NCBI GenBank assembly: GCA_903865895.1 | Contig: CAIPLM010000293.1 | Location: 1 to 60,415 of the forward strand | Source of the DNA: an uncultured Rhodospirillales bacterium | Lineage (GTDB): Bacteria; Pseudomonadota; Alphaproteobacteria; Acetobacterales; Acetobacteraceae | Direction of reading: 5' to 3' | Length of the DNA: 60,415 nt | Part shown: positions 15,725 to 25,590 of the stretch, piece after piece | How positions within the stretch are numbered: the stretch's first letter is position 1 | Layout: each line of letters starts with the position of its first letter | Program-made: the position numbers and the translations under genes | Notes under the pieces: generated by a model | Databases searched by the model: none | What the model was told of the DNA's origin: nothing | Seen by the model: only the letters and a program-made list of their open reading frames with translations

Positions 15725-18076
15725 TCAGCCCGCCGCTTCCGGCTCCTTCTCGGTGCCTTCGTCGGGATCGGCCTCCGGCTTGGGCAGGGCAGGGGGGCTG
15801 GCTTCCAGGCACTCGAATTCGAGCTTGTTGTCCTTCAGCGTCACCTTGACCGAGCCGCCCTTGACGAGCTTGCCGAACAGCAGCTCCTCCGCCAGCGCCT
15901 TCTTGATGTGCTCCTGGATGACGCGCGAAAGCGGCCGCGCGCCGTAGAGCCGGTCATAGCCACGCTCGGCCAGCCACTCCTTGGCGGCCGAAGACAGCTC
16001 GATCGTCACGTTGCGGTCAGCGAGTTGCGCCTCAAGCTGCATGACGAACTTCTCGACCACCTGGGCCACGATTTCCTGCGTCAGCGGCGCGAAACCGATA
16101 ATGGCGTCGAGCCGGTTGCGGAACTCCGGGGTGAACAGGCGCTTGATCGCATCCTGGTCCTCACCTTCACGGGTGCTGCGGCCGAAGCCTATGGTCTCCT
16201 TGGCGAGGTCCGAGGCGCCGGCATTGGTGGTCATGATCAGGATGACGTTGCGGAAATCCACGATCTTGCCGTTGTGGTCGGTCAGCTTCCCGTGGTCCAT
16301 CACCTGCAGCAGGATGTTGTAGAGATCCTGATGCGCCTTCTCGATTTCATCGAGCAGGAGCACGGCGTGGGGGTGCTGGTCGATCGCATCCGTCAACATG
16401 CCGCCCTGGTCGAAGCCGACATAGCCGGGCGGTGCGCCGATCAGGCGCGAGATCGAGTGGCGCTCCATGTATTCCGACATATCGAAGCGGATCAGCTCGA
16501 TCCCGAGCGTGCTGGCCAATTGCTTGGCAACCTCGGTCTTGCCCACCCCGGTCGGCCCGGAGAACAGATAATTGCCGATCGGCTTCTCCGGCTCGCGCAG
16601 CCCGGCACGGGCCAGCTTGATGGCGGCCGAAAGCGCCTCGATCGCCTTGTCCTGGCCGAACACCATGGACTTGAGGTCGCGTTCGAGGTTGCGCAGCGTC
16701 TCCTTGTCGTCGGCCGAGACCGATTTGGGGGGAATGCGGGCGATCTTGGCGACCACCTCCTCGACGTCCTTCAGCGTCACCGTCTTGCGGCGCTTGCTTT
16801 CGGGCAGCAGCATGCGCGAGGCGCCAACCTCGTCGATCACGTCGATCGCCTTGTCCGGCAGCTTGCGATCATGGATGTAGCGGGCTGCGAGCTCCACCGC
16901 GCCGCGGATCGCCTCCTCGGTGTAGCGAACCTTGTGGTGCTTCTCGTAGTTCACCTTGAGCCCGCGCAGGATCTTCACTGTGTCCTCAACCGAGGGCTCG
17001 TTGACGTCGATCTTCTGGAAGCGGCGGACCAGCGCGCGGTCCTTTTCGAAGTGGTTGCGGAATTCCTTGTAGGTGGTGCTGCCGATGCACCGCAGCGTGC
17101 CCGATGCCAGGGCCGGCTTCAGCAGGTTGGAAGCATCCATCGCGCCGCCCGAGGTGGCGCCGGCGCCAATCACCGTATGGATCTCGTCGATGAACAGGAT
17201 GGCGTTGGGATGCGCCTCCAGCTCGGTGATCACCGCCTTCAGCCGCTCCTCGAAATCGCCGCGATAGCGGGTGCCGGCGAGCAGGGAGCCCATGTCGAGC
17301 GAGAAGATCGTCGACTTCAGCAGCACCTCGGGCACTTCGCCCTCGATGATGCGCTTGGCCAGGCCCTCGGCGATGGCGGTCTTGCCGACGCCGGGATCGC
17401 CCACATAAAGCGGGTTGTTCTTGGTGCGGCGGCAGAGGATCTGGATGGTGCGCTCGATCTCGGTCTCGCGGCCGATCAGCGGATCGATCTTGCCGGCGGC
17501 GGCCTTCTTGTTGAGGTCGACGCAGTAATTGGTCAGCGCATCCTGGCCGCGGCGGGCGGATTTCTCCTCCCGTTCCTCGGACTGGCCGGCCTCCTTGGCC
17601 GGGCGCTCAGTGCCGGCGACCGGGCGGGGCGCCGAGCGGCCGGGGGCCTTGGCGATGCCGTGGCTGATGAAGTTCACCGCGTCGAGTCGGGTCATGTCCT
17701 GGGTTTGCAGGAAGTAGACGGCGTGGCTCTCGCGCTCGCTGAACAACGCCACCAGCACGTTGGCGCCGGTGACCTCCTCCTTCCCCGAGGACTGCACATG
17801 GATCGCGGCGCGCTGGACGACGCGCTGGAACCCGGCCGTCGGCTTGGGGTCCCCCGGGCGGTCCGTCGCGAGGCCGGCGAGGTCCTTGTCGAGGAATTCC
17901 GTGAGGTCCGTCCGCAGCTTATCCAGATCGACACCGCAGGCGCGCAGCACGGTCGCGGCATCGTTGTCGTTGGTCAGGCTGAGGAGCAGGTGTTCGAGCG
18001 TGGCATACTCGTGACGGCGATCGCCAGCGAGGGCGAGCGCGCGGTGGAGCGTCTGTTCAAGATTGCGGGACAGCAT
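15725..18076 (-). CDS. clpA: ATP-dependent Clp protease ATP-binding subunit ClpA
   Basis: 783 residues from [17 protein letters not shown]. The N-terminal Clp-N repeat domain (to about residue 140) binds ClpS. Two AAA+ modules follow, with Walker A motifs [13 protein letters not shown] and [12 protein letters not shown], the second of the ClpA/HSP100 type without the long middle domain of ClpB. ClpA unfolds substrates and feeds them to ClpP. The clpS gene lies just upstream in the same direction, the usual arrangement. A terminator follows at 15675. The acidic/proline-rich C-terminal tail ([14 protein letters not shown]) is a little longer than usual. Confidence 0.96.
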   Translation of the reverse strand: MLSRNLEQTLHRALALAGDRRHEYATLEHLLLSLTNDNDAATVLRACGVDLDKLRTDLTEFLDKDLAGLATDRPGDPKPTAGFQRVVQRAAIHVQSSGKEEVTGANVLVALFSERESHAVYFLQTQDMTRLDAVNFISHGIAKAPGRSAPRPVAGTERPAKEAGQSEEREEKSARRGQDALTNYCVDLNKKAAAGKIDPLIGRETEIERTIQILCRRTKNNPLYVGDPGVGKTAIAEGLAKRIIEGEVPEVLLKSTIFSLDMGSLLAGTRYRGDFEERLKAVITELEAHPNAILFIDEIHTVIGAGATSGGAMDASNLLKPALASGTLRCIGSTTYKEFRNHFEKDRALVRRFQKIDVNEPSVEDTVKILRGLKVNYEKHHKVRYTEEAIRGAVELAARYIHDRKLPDKAIDVIDEVGASRMLLPESKRRKTVTLKDVEEVVAKIARIPPKSVSADDKETLRNLERDLKSMVFGQDKAIEALSAAIKLARAGLREPEKPIGNYLFSGPTGVGKTEVAKQLASTLGIELIRFDMSEYMERHSISRLIGAPPGYVGFDQGGMLTDAIDQHPHAVLLLDEIEKAHQDLYNILLQVMDHGKLTDHNGKIVDFRNVILIMTTNAGASDLAKETIGFGRSTREGEDQDAIKRLFTPEFRNRLDAIIGFAPLTQEIVAQVVEKFVMQLEAQLADRNVTIELSSAAKEWLAERGYDRLYGARPLSRVIQEHIKKALAEELLFGKLVKGGSVKVTLKDNKLEFECLEASPPALPKPEADPDEGTEKEPEAAG

Positions 18077-18251
18077 GGTCTGACGACACTCCTCGGAGCC
18101 GGTCAGTGAGGCCGGTAGGCTTATGGTGCGGTGCGGCATCGGCCGCGCGTCTTTATTCTTTCAACAATGCGCGAGACCGCGCACCATCAAAATCATCTTA
18201 AAGACTTAAATTTCCGCGAGCGGCCGGCAACCCCGCCGAACGGGGGGCGGC

Positions 18252-18608
18252 CTAGTCTTTCTCGATCGTGCACTGCAGCGGGTGCTGGTTCTGCCGGGCG
18301 AGGTCCATCACCTGGGTGACCTTGGTTTCCGCCACCTCGTAGGTGAACAGCCCGCAAACGCCCACGCCGCGGCGATGCACCTGGAGCATCACGCGGGTCG
18401 CCTCGTCGCGGTTCTTCTGGAAGAAGCGCTCCAGCACGTGCACGACGAATTCCATCGGCGTGTAGTCGTCGTTCAGCATCAGCACTTTGTACATCGCGGG
18501 CTTGCGCGTTTTCGGCCGCGCCTTGACGACCACGCCGGTGTTCGGCGTCTCGCCGCCATTCCCGGTGCCGCCGTTGCCGCCATTATCCTTGTTGCTGTCG
18601 TCGCTCAT
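18252..18608 (-). CDS. clpS: Clp protease adaptor ClpS
   Basis: 118 residues. A Gly/Asn-rich disordered N-terminus is followed by the conserved core: [20 protein letters not shown], then [26 protein letters not shown]. The [10 protein letters not shown] segment forms the pocket that recognises destabilising N-terminal residues. ClpS delivers N-degron substrates to ClpA, encoded 175 bases downstream on the same strand. Confidence 0.96.
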   Translation of the reverse strand: MSDDSNKDNGGNGGTGNGGETPNTGVVVKARPKTRKPAMYKVLMLNDDYTPMEFVVHVLERFFQKNRDEATRVMLQVHRRGVGVCGLFTYEVAETKVTQVMDLARQNQHPLQCTIEKD

Positions 18609-18753
18609 CGTTGCAAACCGCTCGCTGCTGTCATCCCGGTAGTCCGGGGCGGCCGATCATAGCCGAAATGGGCGCGCATGGAACATCCTTGCGGGCATAG
18701 CGGCCCAGAGATGGTGCGCAAGACGGCGGCGGCAATGGCACTAAGGAACGAAG

Positions 18754-18784
18754 AGAGGCCCGGGAGGGGGGATCCCGGGCCTCT
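18754..18784 (-). terminator. Hairpin after the phasin gene
   Basis: A 12-base perfect stem (AGAGGCCCGGGA / TCCCGGGCCTCT) with a seven-base loop, 73 bases past the phasin stop. The run of T after it on the minus strand is weak (TCTTCGTT), but the stem is strong and well placed. Confidence 0.6.
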
Positions 18785-18856
18785 TCCGTCAGTCCGCGCC
18801 GCCTGGCGGCCGCGGACACGTCGTCGCCGCAGCGACGATCTCGTCGTCCGTGCCGG

Positions 18857-19396
18857 TTAGGCGGCGCGGCCGAACTTCTCCACCGCGAGGGTCACGCGCG
18901 CCGCGATCGGGGCGATCGCCTGCTCGGCGAGCTTCATCGAGGCGTCGGTGATCTTGCCGGTCTCGGCCACGGCGGCCTCGACGGAGCTGCGCGCGAGGGT
19001 GGTCTGGAGCTCCATCGCGTCCTTGAGGGACTTCACGCCGGCCATCGCCTTGAAGGTGGCGACCGTCTGGTCCATCTGGGCCTGGGCGAGGCCGGCAAAG
19101 CTCTTGCCAAAATCCTGCAGGCCGGCGGTCCAGATCTGGCTCGACTTGACGACGGCTTCGACGTTGGCCTGGCCGAACGCGAAGAAATCCTCGGCGGTCT
19201 TGAATGCCTTATCCATGTTGCTCTTGATCTCCGTGTGGGTTTGCTCGAAACCGGCAACCGCGCCGGTCATGCTGTCCTTGAGGGCGGCGACCGTCTGGTC
19301 GAACCCCTGCTTCGCGGCGGCGACGGGCGCGACGGCGTCCGGCGCGCTGTCGGTATCGGTCACGATCGTGGTCTCGGCGGACTTCTTGGTGGCCAT
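18857..19396 (-). CDS. Phasin family protein
   Basis: 179 residues, almost wholly amphipathic helix, starting MATKKSAETTIVTDTD and containing the phasin pattern (FEQTHTEIKSNMDKAFKTAE, DFFAFGQANVEAVVKSSQIW, LARSSVEAAVAETGKI). Phasins coat polyhydroxyalkanoate granules and control their size, so the cell probably stores PHB. No PHA synthase lies nearby. The upstream 300 bases hold TGC/GCA-rich repeats resembling PhaR sites, suggesting the usual PhaR repression. A hairpin terminator follows at 18754. Confidence 0.9.
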   Translation of the reverse strand: MATKKSAETTIVTDTDSAPDAVAPVAAAKQGFDQTVAALKDSMTGAVAGFEQTHTEIKSNMDKAFKTAEDFFAFGQANVEAVVKSSQIWTAGLQDFGKSFAGLAQAQMDQTVATFKAMAGVKSLKDAMELQTTLARSSVEAAVAETGKITDASMKLAEQAIAPIAARVTLAVEKFGRAA

Positions 19397-19472
19397 GATG
19401 CACTCTCCTAAGCTCGGCCGATGCGGCCGGCACGGCGGGGAAGGGCCGGCGGCGCGGTCGGTCTGAATTTCA

Positions 19473-19542
19473 TGCTGCGGTGCAGCACGGGTTCTCTAAT
19501 CGCCAGTCATTGCCGGGTCAAGCAATTTTGTGCGGTGCAGCA
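19473..19542. promoter_or_regulatory. Paired TGC/GCA-rich motifs, possible PhaR sites
   Basis: TGCTGCGGTGCAGCA (19473-19487) is an inverted repeat with six-base arms. Its last 12 bases, TGCGGTGCAGCA, recur exactly at 19531-19542, 55 bases on. TGC-rich paired motifs are the known target style of PhaR, which represses phasin genes in alphaproteobacteria such as Paracoccus. The pair lies 77 to 146 bases upstream of the phasin start. The rest of the gap 19397-19709, which separates phasin from the divergent carboxypeptidase, shows no gene. Confidence 0.45.
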
Positions 19543-19709
19543 AAAGATTTTTTGTGCACCTGCGAAGGGCGCCGCGATCCGGCGATTTCGCCTATCAACC
19601 GCATCGGCCAAGCCGTTCTAATACCGCAGTTTCTGCCCATCAAAGGCTGGACATCAGGGGGGGCAGGTCGCTAGACTCCATGGGTTAACGACGCGGAGAT
19701 CGGCAGAGC

Positions 19710-20882
19710 ATGCGGGCTGGAGGGATCTTTCCGTTCCGCATTTCGCGCGACGGACTCGTGTTGCTGTTCGCCCTGGCGCTGTGTGCGGTGGGCGGCAAGG
19801 CTCACGCGCAAATCGGCTCCGCCCGTTACAGCTCCATCGTGATCGACGCCAAATCCGGCCAGGTGCTCTCGGCGGTCAGCCCTGACGAACTGCGCCACCC
19901 CGCCAGCCTCACCAAGATGATGACGCTTTATCTGGTGTTCGAGGCGCTGCGCGACCGGCGGATCACGCTGCAACAATACGTGCCGATCTCCCGCCACGCC
20001 GCCTCGATGTCACCCACCAAGCTCGATCTGGTGCCCGGCGCCCGCATCACCGTGCAGGAGGCGATTCTCGGCCTCGTCACCAAATCCGCCAATGATGCGG
20101 CCGCCGCCCTCGGCGAAATGCTGGGTGGCGAGGAGGAGCGCTTCGCCCAGATGATGACGCTGCGGGCCCGCGCGCTCGGCATGAGCCGCAGCACCTTCCG
20201 CAACGCCTCCGGCCTGCCCGACCCCAGCCAATGGACCACCGCGCGCGATATGGCGACGCTGGGGCGCCGGCTGGTGCATGATTTCCCCGAGGAATACCGC
20301 TATTTCGGCACCCCGAGCTTCCGCTTCCGCGGCCGGGTGATCAACACGCATGACCATATGCTGACGACCTACCAAGGGGCGGACGGCATCAAGACCGGCT
20401 ATACCGAGGCCTCCGGCTTCAATCTGGTTACCTCGGCGGTGCGCGGCGGCATCAGGCTGGTGGGCGTGGTGCTCGGTGCCGCACATGCCCCGGAGCGCGA
20501 CGTCCACATGGCATCGCTGCTGAACGCCGCCTATGAACGGCTCGACGTGGCGCCGGCACCGCGCGGCAAGGGCGGCCTCATCGGCTCTGCCCAGGCCGCG
20601 GTGCCGCCACCGAGCCGCCTGCGCGTGGTGCGCTGGGTCGCGCAGGTGGGTGCCTATGCCACCGAGGCGGCGGCACGTGAAGCCGCCAACACGGCGCGGC
20701 GTATCGGTGGCGCGGGCGAGCCGCGGGTGGAAGCCACCTCCCATCGCGGCAAGCCGCTCTGGCGGGCGCAACTGGTCGGGCTCGGAGAGCAGGAGGTGCA
20801 GTCCGTCTGCACTGCCGTGCGCCATCAGCGGCTGCCCTGTACGGCTGTCCGGGTTGAGCCCCAGCAGCTCGCGAGCCGGTAG
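19710..20882 (+). CDS. D-alanyl-D-alanine carboxypeptidase with C-terminal SPOR domain
   Basis: 390 residues. An N-terminal signal (cleavage near AHA-Q, residue 33) is followed by a peptidase S11 domain with all three active-site motifs: SLTK (Ser66, Lys69), SAN (126-128) and KTG (228-230). It trims the terminal D-Ala of peptidoglycan stem peptides in the periplasm. The last 75 or so residues (RVVRWVAQVGAYATEAAARE onward) form a SPOR domain, which binds denuded glycan at division sites. S11 enzymes with SPOR tails are common in alphaproteobacteria. It is transcribed away from the phasin gene. Confidence 0.93.
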   Translation: MRAGGIFPFRISRDGLVLLFALALCAVGGKAHAQIGSARYSSIVIDAKSGQVLSAVSPDELRHPASLTKMMTLYLVFEALRDRRITLQQYVPISRHAASMSPTKLDLVPGARITVQEAILGLVTKSANDAAAALGEMLGGEEERFAQMMTLRARALGMSRSTFRNASGLPDPSQWTTARDMATLGRRLVHDFPEEYRYFGTPSFRFRGRVINTHDHMLTTYQGADGIKTGYTEASGFNLVTSAVRGGIRLVGVVLGAAHAPERDVHMASLLNAAYERLDVAPAPRGKGGLIGSAQAAVPPPSRLRVVRWVAQVGAYATEAAAREAANTARRIGGAGEPRVEATSHRGKPLWRAQLVGLGEQEVQSVCTAVRHQRLPCTAVRVEPQQLASR

Positions 20883-20886
20883 GCTG

Positions 20887-21567
20887 CTAAGGATTTGCCG
20901 CCAGCGCAGAGCTCAGGACCGCGTCGGCCTCCACCGTCGCGGTAACATCCGCGTCCTCGGCCTCGGCGCTGGGCGGCGGGGCATCGGCGGGTGCGGCCAT
21001 AGCCCGGGCCGCGCCCATCAGCATCACCGGCCGAGCCTGATCGACCATGCGGATTTCGCGGAAGCCGGTGAACTTGAGGCCAAGGATGGCCGCGGCCTCC
21101 TCCGAGCGCCCACGCAGTGCGCCGAGCGCCTGCTTCGTCGCCTCGGACTGCGCGCGCCGGGCTGCGGCGGGTGAGACCTGCCAGGAGAGCCGTTCCAACG
21201 CAAGCTGGCCGGCCTGCAGGGTGCCAACGAGCGCAAGCAGCACCGGACCGTCACTGGATTTGAGGGTGACGCTCTGCACGGCGCTCCACTGAGTGTTCGG
21301 CTTGGCCCGCTGCCACACGCCATAGCCGCCGGTGGTCGCGGTAACGCCGGGTTTTCCCGCGACCGCATCGAGCGTGCGGCGGACCATCGTATTGGCTTGG
21401 GCCTGCGCCGCGGCCGCGGTGGCGCCGATGCCCTCGGCGCGCAGTACGGCGACCAACTCGTCTGGCTTCACCATGACATGCGCTGTCTCTGCCAGACGCA
21501 GCAGGGTCTCCGCCGCCCAGCTGGGCGTGGCCATCAGCAGCAACAGCGTCAGCAGCAGCGCGCGCAT
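20887..21567 (-). CDS. SIMPL-domain (DUF541) periplasmic protein
   Basis: 226 residues from MRALLLTLLLLMATPSWA. This ATG follows GGAGG at five bases, so it is preferred over an ATG six codons earlier. After the signal peptide comes a SIMPL domain (VMVKPDELVAVLRAEGIGA, AAAAQAQANTMVRRTLDAV, SEATKQALGALRGRSEEAA). Family members are periplasmic or outer-membrane proteins, some linked to oxidative stress, with no settled function. The gene ends four bases from the convergent carboxypeptidase stop and follows threonine aldolase by 60 bases. Confidence 0.75.
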   Translation of the reverse strand: MRALLLTLLLLMATPSWAAETLLRLAETAHVMVKPDELVAVLRAEGIGATAAAAQAQANTMVRRTLDAVAGKPGVTATTGGYGVWQRAKPNTQWSAVQSVTLKSSDGPVLLALVGTLQAGQLALERLSWQVSPAAARRAQSEATKQALGALRGRSEEAAAILGLKFTGFREIRMVDQARPVMLMGAARAMAAPADAPPPSAEAEDADVTATVEADAVLSSALAANP

Positions 21568-21627
21568 CAGAGCCTCCATCGACATGTCAGCAACATGGGG
21601 ACGACCGATGGCGGAAGGAAGGCGGCG

Positions 21628-22662
21628 CTACCCGGCCTCGATCGCCGCCGCCAGAACATCCGCCGCCCGGCGGCACTGCGCGGCATCGACGTCGAGATGC
21701 GTCGTCGCTCGCACTGTGCGCGGTGCGAAGGCCGAGACCAACACCCCCTGTTCGGCGGCGCGACGCACCACGGTGGCGGCATCGGGCAAGGGCGCAGGGA
21801 GCTTGAAGATCACGATATTGGTCTGCACCGTCGCGATATCGATGGCCGCCGCGGTCTGCGCGATACGGCTCGCGATGATGCGCGCATTGGCGTGGTCGCG
21901 TTCGAGGTGCCCGAACCCCTGATCCAGCGCGTGGAGTCCAGCAGCGGCGAGGATGCCGGATTGGCGCATCGCGCCACCGAAGCGACGGCGGGCGCGCACG
22001 GCCCGCGTCATCGCCTCCCGCGAGCCGGCGACCAGGCTGCCGACCGGGCAACCGAGCCCCTTTGAGAGCGCCACGCCAACGACATCGAACGGTGCGCAGA
22101 GATCGGCGAGTGCCATGCCGGTGGCGACCGCGGTATTGAAAATCCGCGCCCCATCGAGATAGGTGCCGCAGCCAAGCTCCCGCGCGGCGGCGCAGATCGC
22201 CTCGATCTCGTCCTGCGGGAAGACCAGCCCGCCGCCGCGGTTATGGGTGTTCTCGATGCAGACGAGTTTGGTGGGCGGCTGCACCACGTGGCCGTCGGGC
22301 TTCCAGGCGGCACGGAAATCGGCGGCGGTGAACAGGCCGCCCTTGCCGGCGACGGTAAACTGCACCCCGGCGTTAAACGCCGAAGCCCCAGCCTCGTGCC
22401 AGGTGATATGCGCCTCCTCGCCCACCACTACCTCGTCGCCCGGCCGGGTCAGCAATTGCAGGCCGATCTGGTTGGCCATGGTGCCGGAGGGCACGAACAG
22501 CGCGGCCTCCTTGCCCAGCAGTTCGGCCATCCGGTCCTGCAACCGGTTGACCGAGGGGTCCTCGCCATACTGGTCATCGCCGAGGGGGGCTGCGGCCATG
22601 GCGGCACGCATGGCGGGGGACGGCAGGGTGACGGTGTCGGAGCGGAGGTCGATGCGGGACAT
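21628..22662 (-). CDS. ltaE: Low-specificity L-threonine aldolase
   Basis: 344 residues. It opens with the typical [32 protein letters not shown] binds the PLP phosphate, YLDGARIFN holds the Asp, and the Schiff-base Lys is in [10 protein letters not shown]. It cleaves L-threonine or allo-threonine to glycine and acetaldehyde in the cytoplasm. Length is normal. It follows the methyltransferase gene by 15 bases, so the two are probably co-transcribed. Confidence 0.93.
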   Translation of the reverse strand: MSRIDLRSDTVTLPSPAMRAAMAAAPLGDDQYGEDPSVNRLQDRMAELLGKEAALFVPSGTMANQIGLQLLTRPGDEVVVGEEAHITWHEAGASAFNAGVQFTVAGKGGLFTAADFRAAWKPDGHVVQPPTKLVCIENTHNRGGGLVFPQDEIEAICAAARELGCGTYLDGARIFNTAVATGMALADLCAPFDVVGVALSKGLGCPVGSLVAGSREAMTRAVRARRRFGGAMRQSGILAAAGLHALDQGFGHLERDHANARIIASRIAQTAAAIDIATVQTNIVIFKLPAPLPDAATVVRRAAEQGVLVSAFAPRTVRATTHLDVDAAQCRRAADVLAAAIEAG

Positions 22663-22677
22663 CTGGATTTCCTGGGA

Positions 22678-23382
22678 TCAGGCGCCGAGGCGGCGCGCGG
22701 CGGCACGCAGCTTGCGCAAAACGCGATGGCGCAGCGTCAATGGGCCGGAGGGCGCGCCGGCCACGGCATGGGGAACGAACTGCTCAGCCTCGGCATCCGC
22801 GTCGAGCAGGCCCGGCAGGTCATAGATGAAGGACGCCGGCGTCGCCGCCACCTTGGTCCCGGTGATGCAGGAATTCAGGAAGGCCGGCGAGGTCGCGCCA
22901 ACCACGGAATGGATCACGGCGGGGAATTCATGCAGCGTGCCATCCACCCGGAAGCCCATCTGCGCCGGAAACATCGCCGCCAGGGCCTCGGTGGAGAAGC
23001 GGAAATAGTCGGAGGGGTAAGCGTGGAGATGGAAGGTCTGATGCGTCTGCACGAACAGCCTGCCGCCGAGCTTGAGGCACTTCATGATCTCATGGGCGGC
23101 GAGGAAGGGGTATTTCAGGTGCTCGAAGGTCGAAAGCGAGATGATCGCGTCGAACGACTCGGGCGCGAAGCTCGCCGAAAGGGAATGCGCGTCAGCCACC
23201 ACATCGACGTCGAGGCCAGGCTGGAAATCGGTGCCGATATATTCGGCGGCGAGGGGGAAGAGATGGCGCGAGATGGTCGGGCGGTCGGGGATCGAACGCT
23301 TGGTGCCCAGTTCAAGAATGCGGGCCCCCCGGATGGTGCGAACCTCCTGGATATACCGATTCCAGATATTCTCTTCGGCCAT
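22678..23382 (-). CDS. SAM-dependent methyltransferase, class I (type 11-like)
   Basis: 234 residues. Motif I reads ARILELGTKRS; DVVADAHSLS and SFDAIISLSTFEHLKYP supply the acidic and post-I/II motifs of class I enzymes. HLHAYPSDYFRFSTEALAAMF is typical of methyltransferases found in surface-sugar clusters, so the substrate may be a glycan or related small molecule. A basic C-terminal tail (RKLRAAARRLGA) is present. It is the first gene of a short run with threonine aldolase. The true substrate cannot be told. Confidence 0.8.
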   Translation of the reverse strand: MAEENIWNRYIQEVRTIRGARILELGTKRSIPDRPTISRHLFPLAAEYIGTDFQPGLDVDVVADAHSLSASFAPESFDAIISLSTFEHLKYPFLAAHEIMKCLKLGGRLFVQTHQTFHLHAYPSDYFRFSTEALAAMFPAQMGFRVDGTLHEFPAVIHSVVGATSPAFLNSCITGTKVAATPASFIYDLPGLLDADAEAEQFVPHAVAGAPSGPLTLRHRVLRKLRAAARRLGA

Positions 23383-23498
23383 TCATATTCCGCCTATGCG
23401 TATGAGCGCCGGTTCTAGCAACCGGGGGGATGGCGGTAAACCGCGCGTCTCCCGGCGCGTCGGCTTCTGTGGCAGGATGCCGGCGAAGGAGACCGGGA

Positions 23499-24119
23499 AT
23501 GACGACAGGCGGATTGATGGAGGCACTGCGGGTGGCCCGCGTGGTGCCGGTGGTACGCACGCGCACGGCGGCGCTGGCGGCCACGGGAGTGGGCTGGCTG
23601 CGGGAGGCCGGGATTCGCATCTTCGAGATCACCATGACTATCCCCGACGCCCCCTCTTTGATCCGCGACCTCGCCTCGGACCCCTCGCTGCTGATCGGCG
23701 CCGGCACCGTGCCAGACGCCGCGACCGCACGGGCGTGTCTCGACGCCGGCGCCCGTTTCCTCGTCGCCCCCTGGATCGACGCGAGCCTCGCCGCCCCCTG
23801 CCGCGATGCCGGCGCCCTGCTGATGCTGGGCGCACTCACGCCGAGCGAAGTGCGGAGTGCGCGGGCAGCGGGTGCGGATGTGGTGAAGATCTTCCCGGCA
23901 TCCTCGGTCGGCGGGCCAGCGCATATCAAGGCGCTGGCGAGCGTGTTCCCCGGTGTGGCGTTCTGCCCGACCGGGGGCGTGGAGCCCGGCAATGTCGCCG
24001 CCTATCTCGCCGCCGGCGCCGCCTTCGTCGGCATGGGCGGGGCGCTGGTGGACGAGAAGCGCATCGCCGCAGGCGATCGCGGCGCCATCCTCGCGGCGGC
24101 GGAGGCGATCCGGGCATGA
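23499..24119 (+). CDS. eda: KDPG/KDPGal aldolase (Entner-Doudoroff)
   Basis: 206 residues from MTTGGLMEAL, chosen because AAGGAGACCGGGA precedes this ATG; an earlier in-frame start lacks such a site. Glu43 (IFEITMTIPDA) and the Schiff-base Lys130 (VVKIFPASSVGG) are present, with CPTGGV in the phosphate loop. It splits 2-keto-3-deoxy-6-phosphogluconate, or the galactonate analogue, into pyruvate and glyceraldehyde 3-phosphate. It is coupled by ATGA to the following sugar kinase, so together they handle 2-keto-3-deoxy sugar acids. Confidence 0.92.
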   Translation: MTTGGLMEALRVARVVPVVRTRTAALAATGVGWLREAGIRIFEITMTIPDAPSLIRDLASDPSLLIGAGTVPDAATARACLDAGARFLVAPWIDASLAAPCRDAGALLMLGALTPSEVRSARAAGADVVKIFPASSVGGPAHIKALASVFPGVAFCPTGGVEPGNVAAYLAAGAAFVGMGGALVDEKRIAAGDRGAILAAAEAIRA

Positions 24120-25048
24120 GCATCGATCTCGTCTGCATGGGGGAGCCCATGCTGGAGTTCAACCAGCAGCCGACCGGGGCGGACGGGCGGCGCCTCTACC
24201 TCGAAGGCCCGGGCGGCGACACCTCCAACGCCGCCGTCGCCGCCGCACGCCAGGGCGCGCGGGTCGCCTATGTCAGCGCCATCGGGCGGGACCCGGCAGG
24301 GGACCGTTTCGCCGAATTGTGGGACACCGAGGGCGTCGACCATTCCGCCGTGCTGCGCTCGGATGCGCGCCCGACGGCGGTGTATTTCGTCACCCACGGG
24401 CCGAAGGGGCACGCGTTCCTTTACTACCGCAAGGACTCGGCGGCCGCCGGCATCGGGCCGGCCGATGTGCCGGAGGCGATGATCCGCGGCGCAAAGTTCT
24501 TTTACGCCTCCGGCATCAGCCAGGGCATCTCGGCCTCGGCGGCGGATGCGGTGTTCCACGCCATCCACGTCGCCCGCGCGGCCGGGGTGAAGGTGGCCTA
24601 TGACACCAATTACCGCCCCCGCCTGTGGCCGGTGGCGCGCGCGGCGGCGGTGATCCATGCGGCGATCGGCCTGTCCGACATCGCGTTGCCGAGCCTGGAG
24701 GATGCCCAGGCGCTGAGCGGCCTCACGGGCGCGGATGCGATTTGCGACTTCTATCTCCGCCTCGGCCCAAAGCTGGTGGTGCTGAAAATGGGCGCCCAGG
24801 GCGCGCTGCTGGCCACCCCCACCACGCGCCTCGCCATCCCCCCCTTCCCCTGCACGCCGGTCGACGGCACCGGAGCCGGCGACACGTTCTGCGGCAGCTT
24901 CCTCGCCCGCCTCATCGCCGGCGATGCGCCCGAGAGTGCGGCGCGCTACGCGGCGGCAGCGGCGGCTCTCAAAACCGAGGGGTATGGGGCGGTCGCGCCG
25001 ATCCCCCATGCGGATACCGTCCGCGCCGCCCTGGAGGCCACATGCTGA
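24116..25048 (+). CDS. kdgK: 2-keto-3-deoxygluconate kinase (PfkB family)
   Basis: 310 residues. VCMGEPMLEFNQ opens the Rossmann-like fold, PGGDTSNAAVAAARQGA is PfkB signature 1, and DGTGAGDTFCGSFLA is signature 2 with the catalytic Asp. FYASGISQGIS and AYDTNYRPRLW are typical of KDG kinases. It phosphorylates KDG to KDPG for the aldolase encoded by the preceding, overlapping gene. The start ATG lies inside the aldolase stop; the end overlaps the GNAT gene by 7 bases. Specificity between KDG and KDGal is not resolved. Confidence 0.9.
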   Translation: MSIDLVCMGEPMLEFNQQPTGADGRRLYLEGPGGDTSNAAVAAARQGARVAYVSAIGRDPAGDRFAELWDTEGVDHSAVLRSDARPTAVYFVTHGPKGHAFLYYRKDSAAAGIGPADVPEAMIRGAKFFYASGISQGISASAADAVFHAIHVARAAGVKVAYDTNYRPRLWPVARAAAVIHAAIGLSDIALPSLEDAQALSGLTGADAICDFYLRLGPKLVVLKMGAQGALLATPTTRLAIPPFPCTPVDGTGAGDTFCGSFLARLIAGDAPESAARYAAAAAALKTEGYGAVAPIPHADTVRAALEATC

Positions 25049-25590
25049 GAACCGAACGCCTGCTGCTGCGCCCCTGGCGGGATGACGATGCTGCTCCTTG
25101 CGTGGCGATGACGGCCAATCCCACGGTGATGCATTTCTTCGGCGGCACCCGCGAAGGCGCCGACGCCGATGCCTGGCTGGCCCGCACCCGGGCGCACCAT
25201 GCGCGCGAGGGCTTCGGCATCTGGGCGGTCGAACTCCCCGGTGTCGCGCCCTTCATCGGCTTCGTCGGCCTGGCCCGGGTACCGGAATGGCGCACATTCG
25301 CCGGCCAGATCGAGGCGGTCTGGACACTCGACGAGCCCTATTGGCGCAAGGGCTACGCGACCGAGGCGGCACGCGCGTCGATCGCGGACGGGTTCGCGCG
25401 CCTGGGCCTTGAGCGAGTGATCGCGACGACCGCCGCGGTCAACCTGCCCTCGCAAGGGGTGATGCAGGCCCTGGGGATGAGCCGCGATCCCGCCGATGAT
25501 TTCGATCATCCCAGGATCGCCGAGGGCAGCTTTCTACGCCGCCACGTCCTTTTTATCCTGAACAAGTCCTCGGCGCCGGACACACGCTAG
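25042..25590 (+). CDS. GNAT-family N-acetyltransferase (RimJ/RimL-like)
   Basis: 182 residues. ETERLLLRPWR-type opening (MLRTERLLLRPWRDDDAAP) and the acetyl-CoA loop around EPYWRKGYATEAARASI identify the RimJ/RimL-type GNAT fold. It transfers an acetyl group to a protein N-terminus or small molecule; the target is unknown. It overlaps the KDG kinase gene by 7 bases, so it belongs to that operon. Its stop overlaps the convergent transporter stop by 4 bases. In this position it may be a passenger unrelated to sugar-acid catabolism. Confidence 0.85.
   Translation: MLRTERLLLRPWRDDDAAPCVAMTANPTVMHFFGGTREGADADAWLARTRAHHAREGFGIWAVELPGVAPFIGFVGLARVPEWRTFAGQIEAVWTLDEPYWRKGYATEAARASIADGFARLGLERVIATTAAVNLPSQGVMQALGMSRDPADDFDHPRIAEGSFLRRHVLFILNKSSAPDTR

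Noticed and set aside
14969-18109. A 1046-codon open frame on the plus strand
   Set aside because: It lies antisense to clpA and the peptide-binding protein gene; its His/Gly/Ala/Arg-rich translation is a typical GC-rich shadow.
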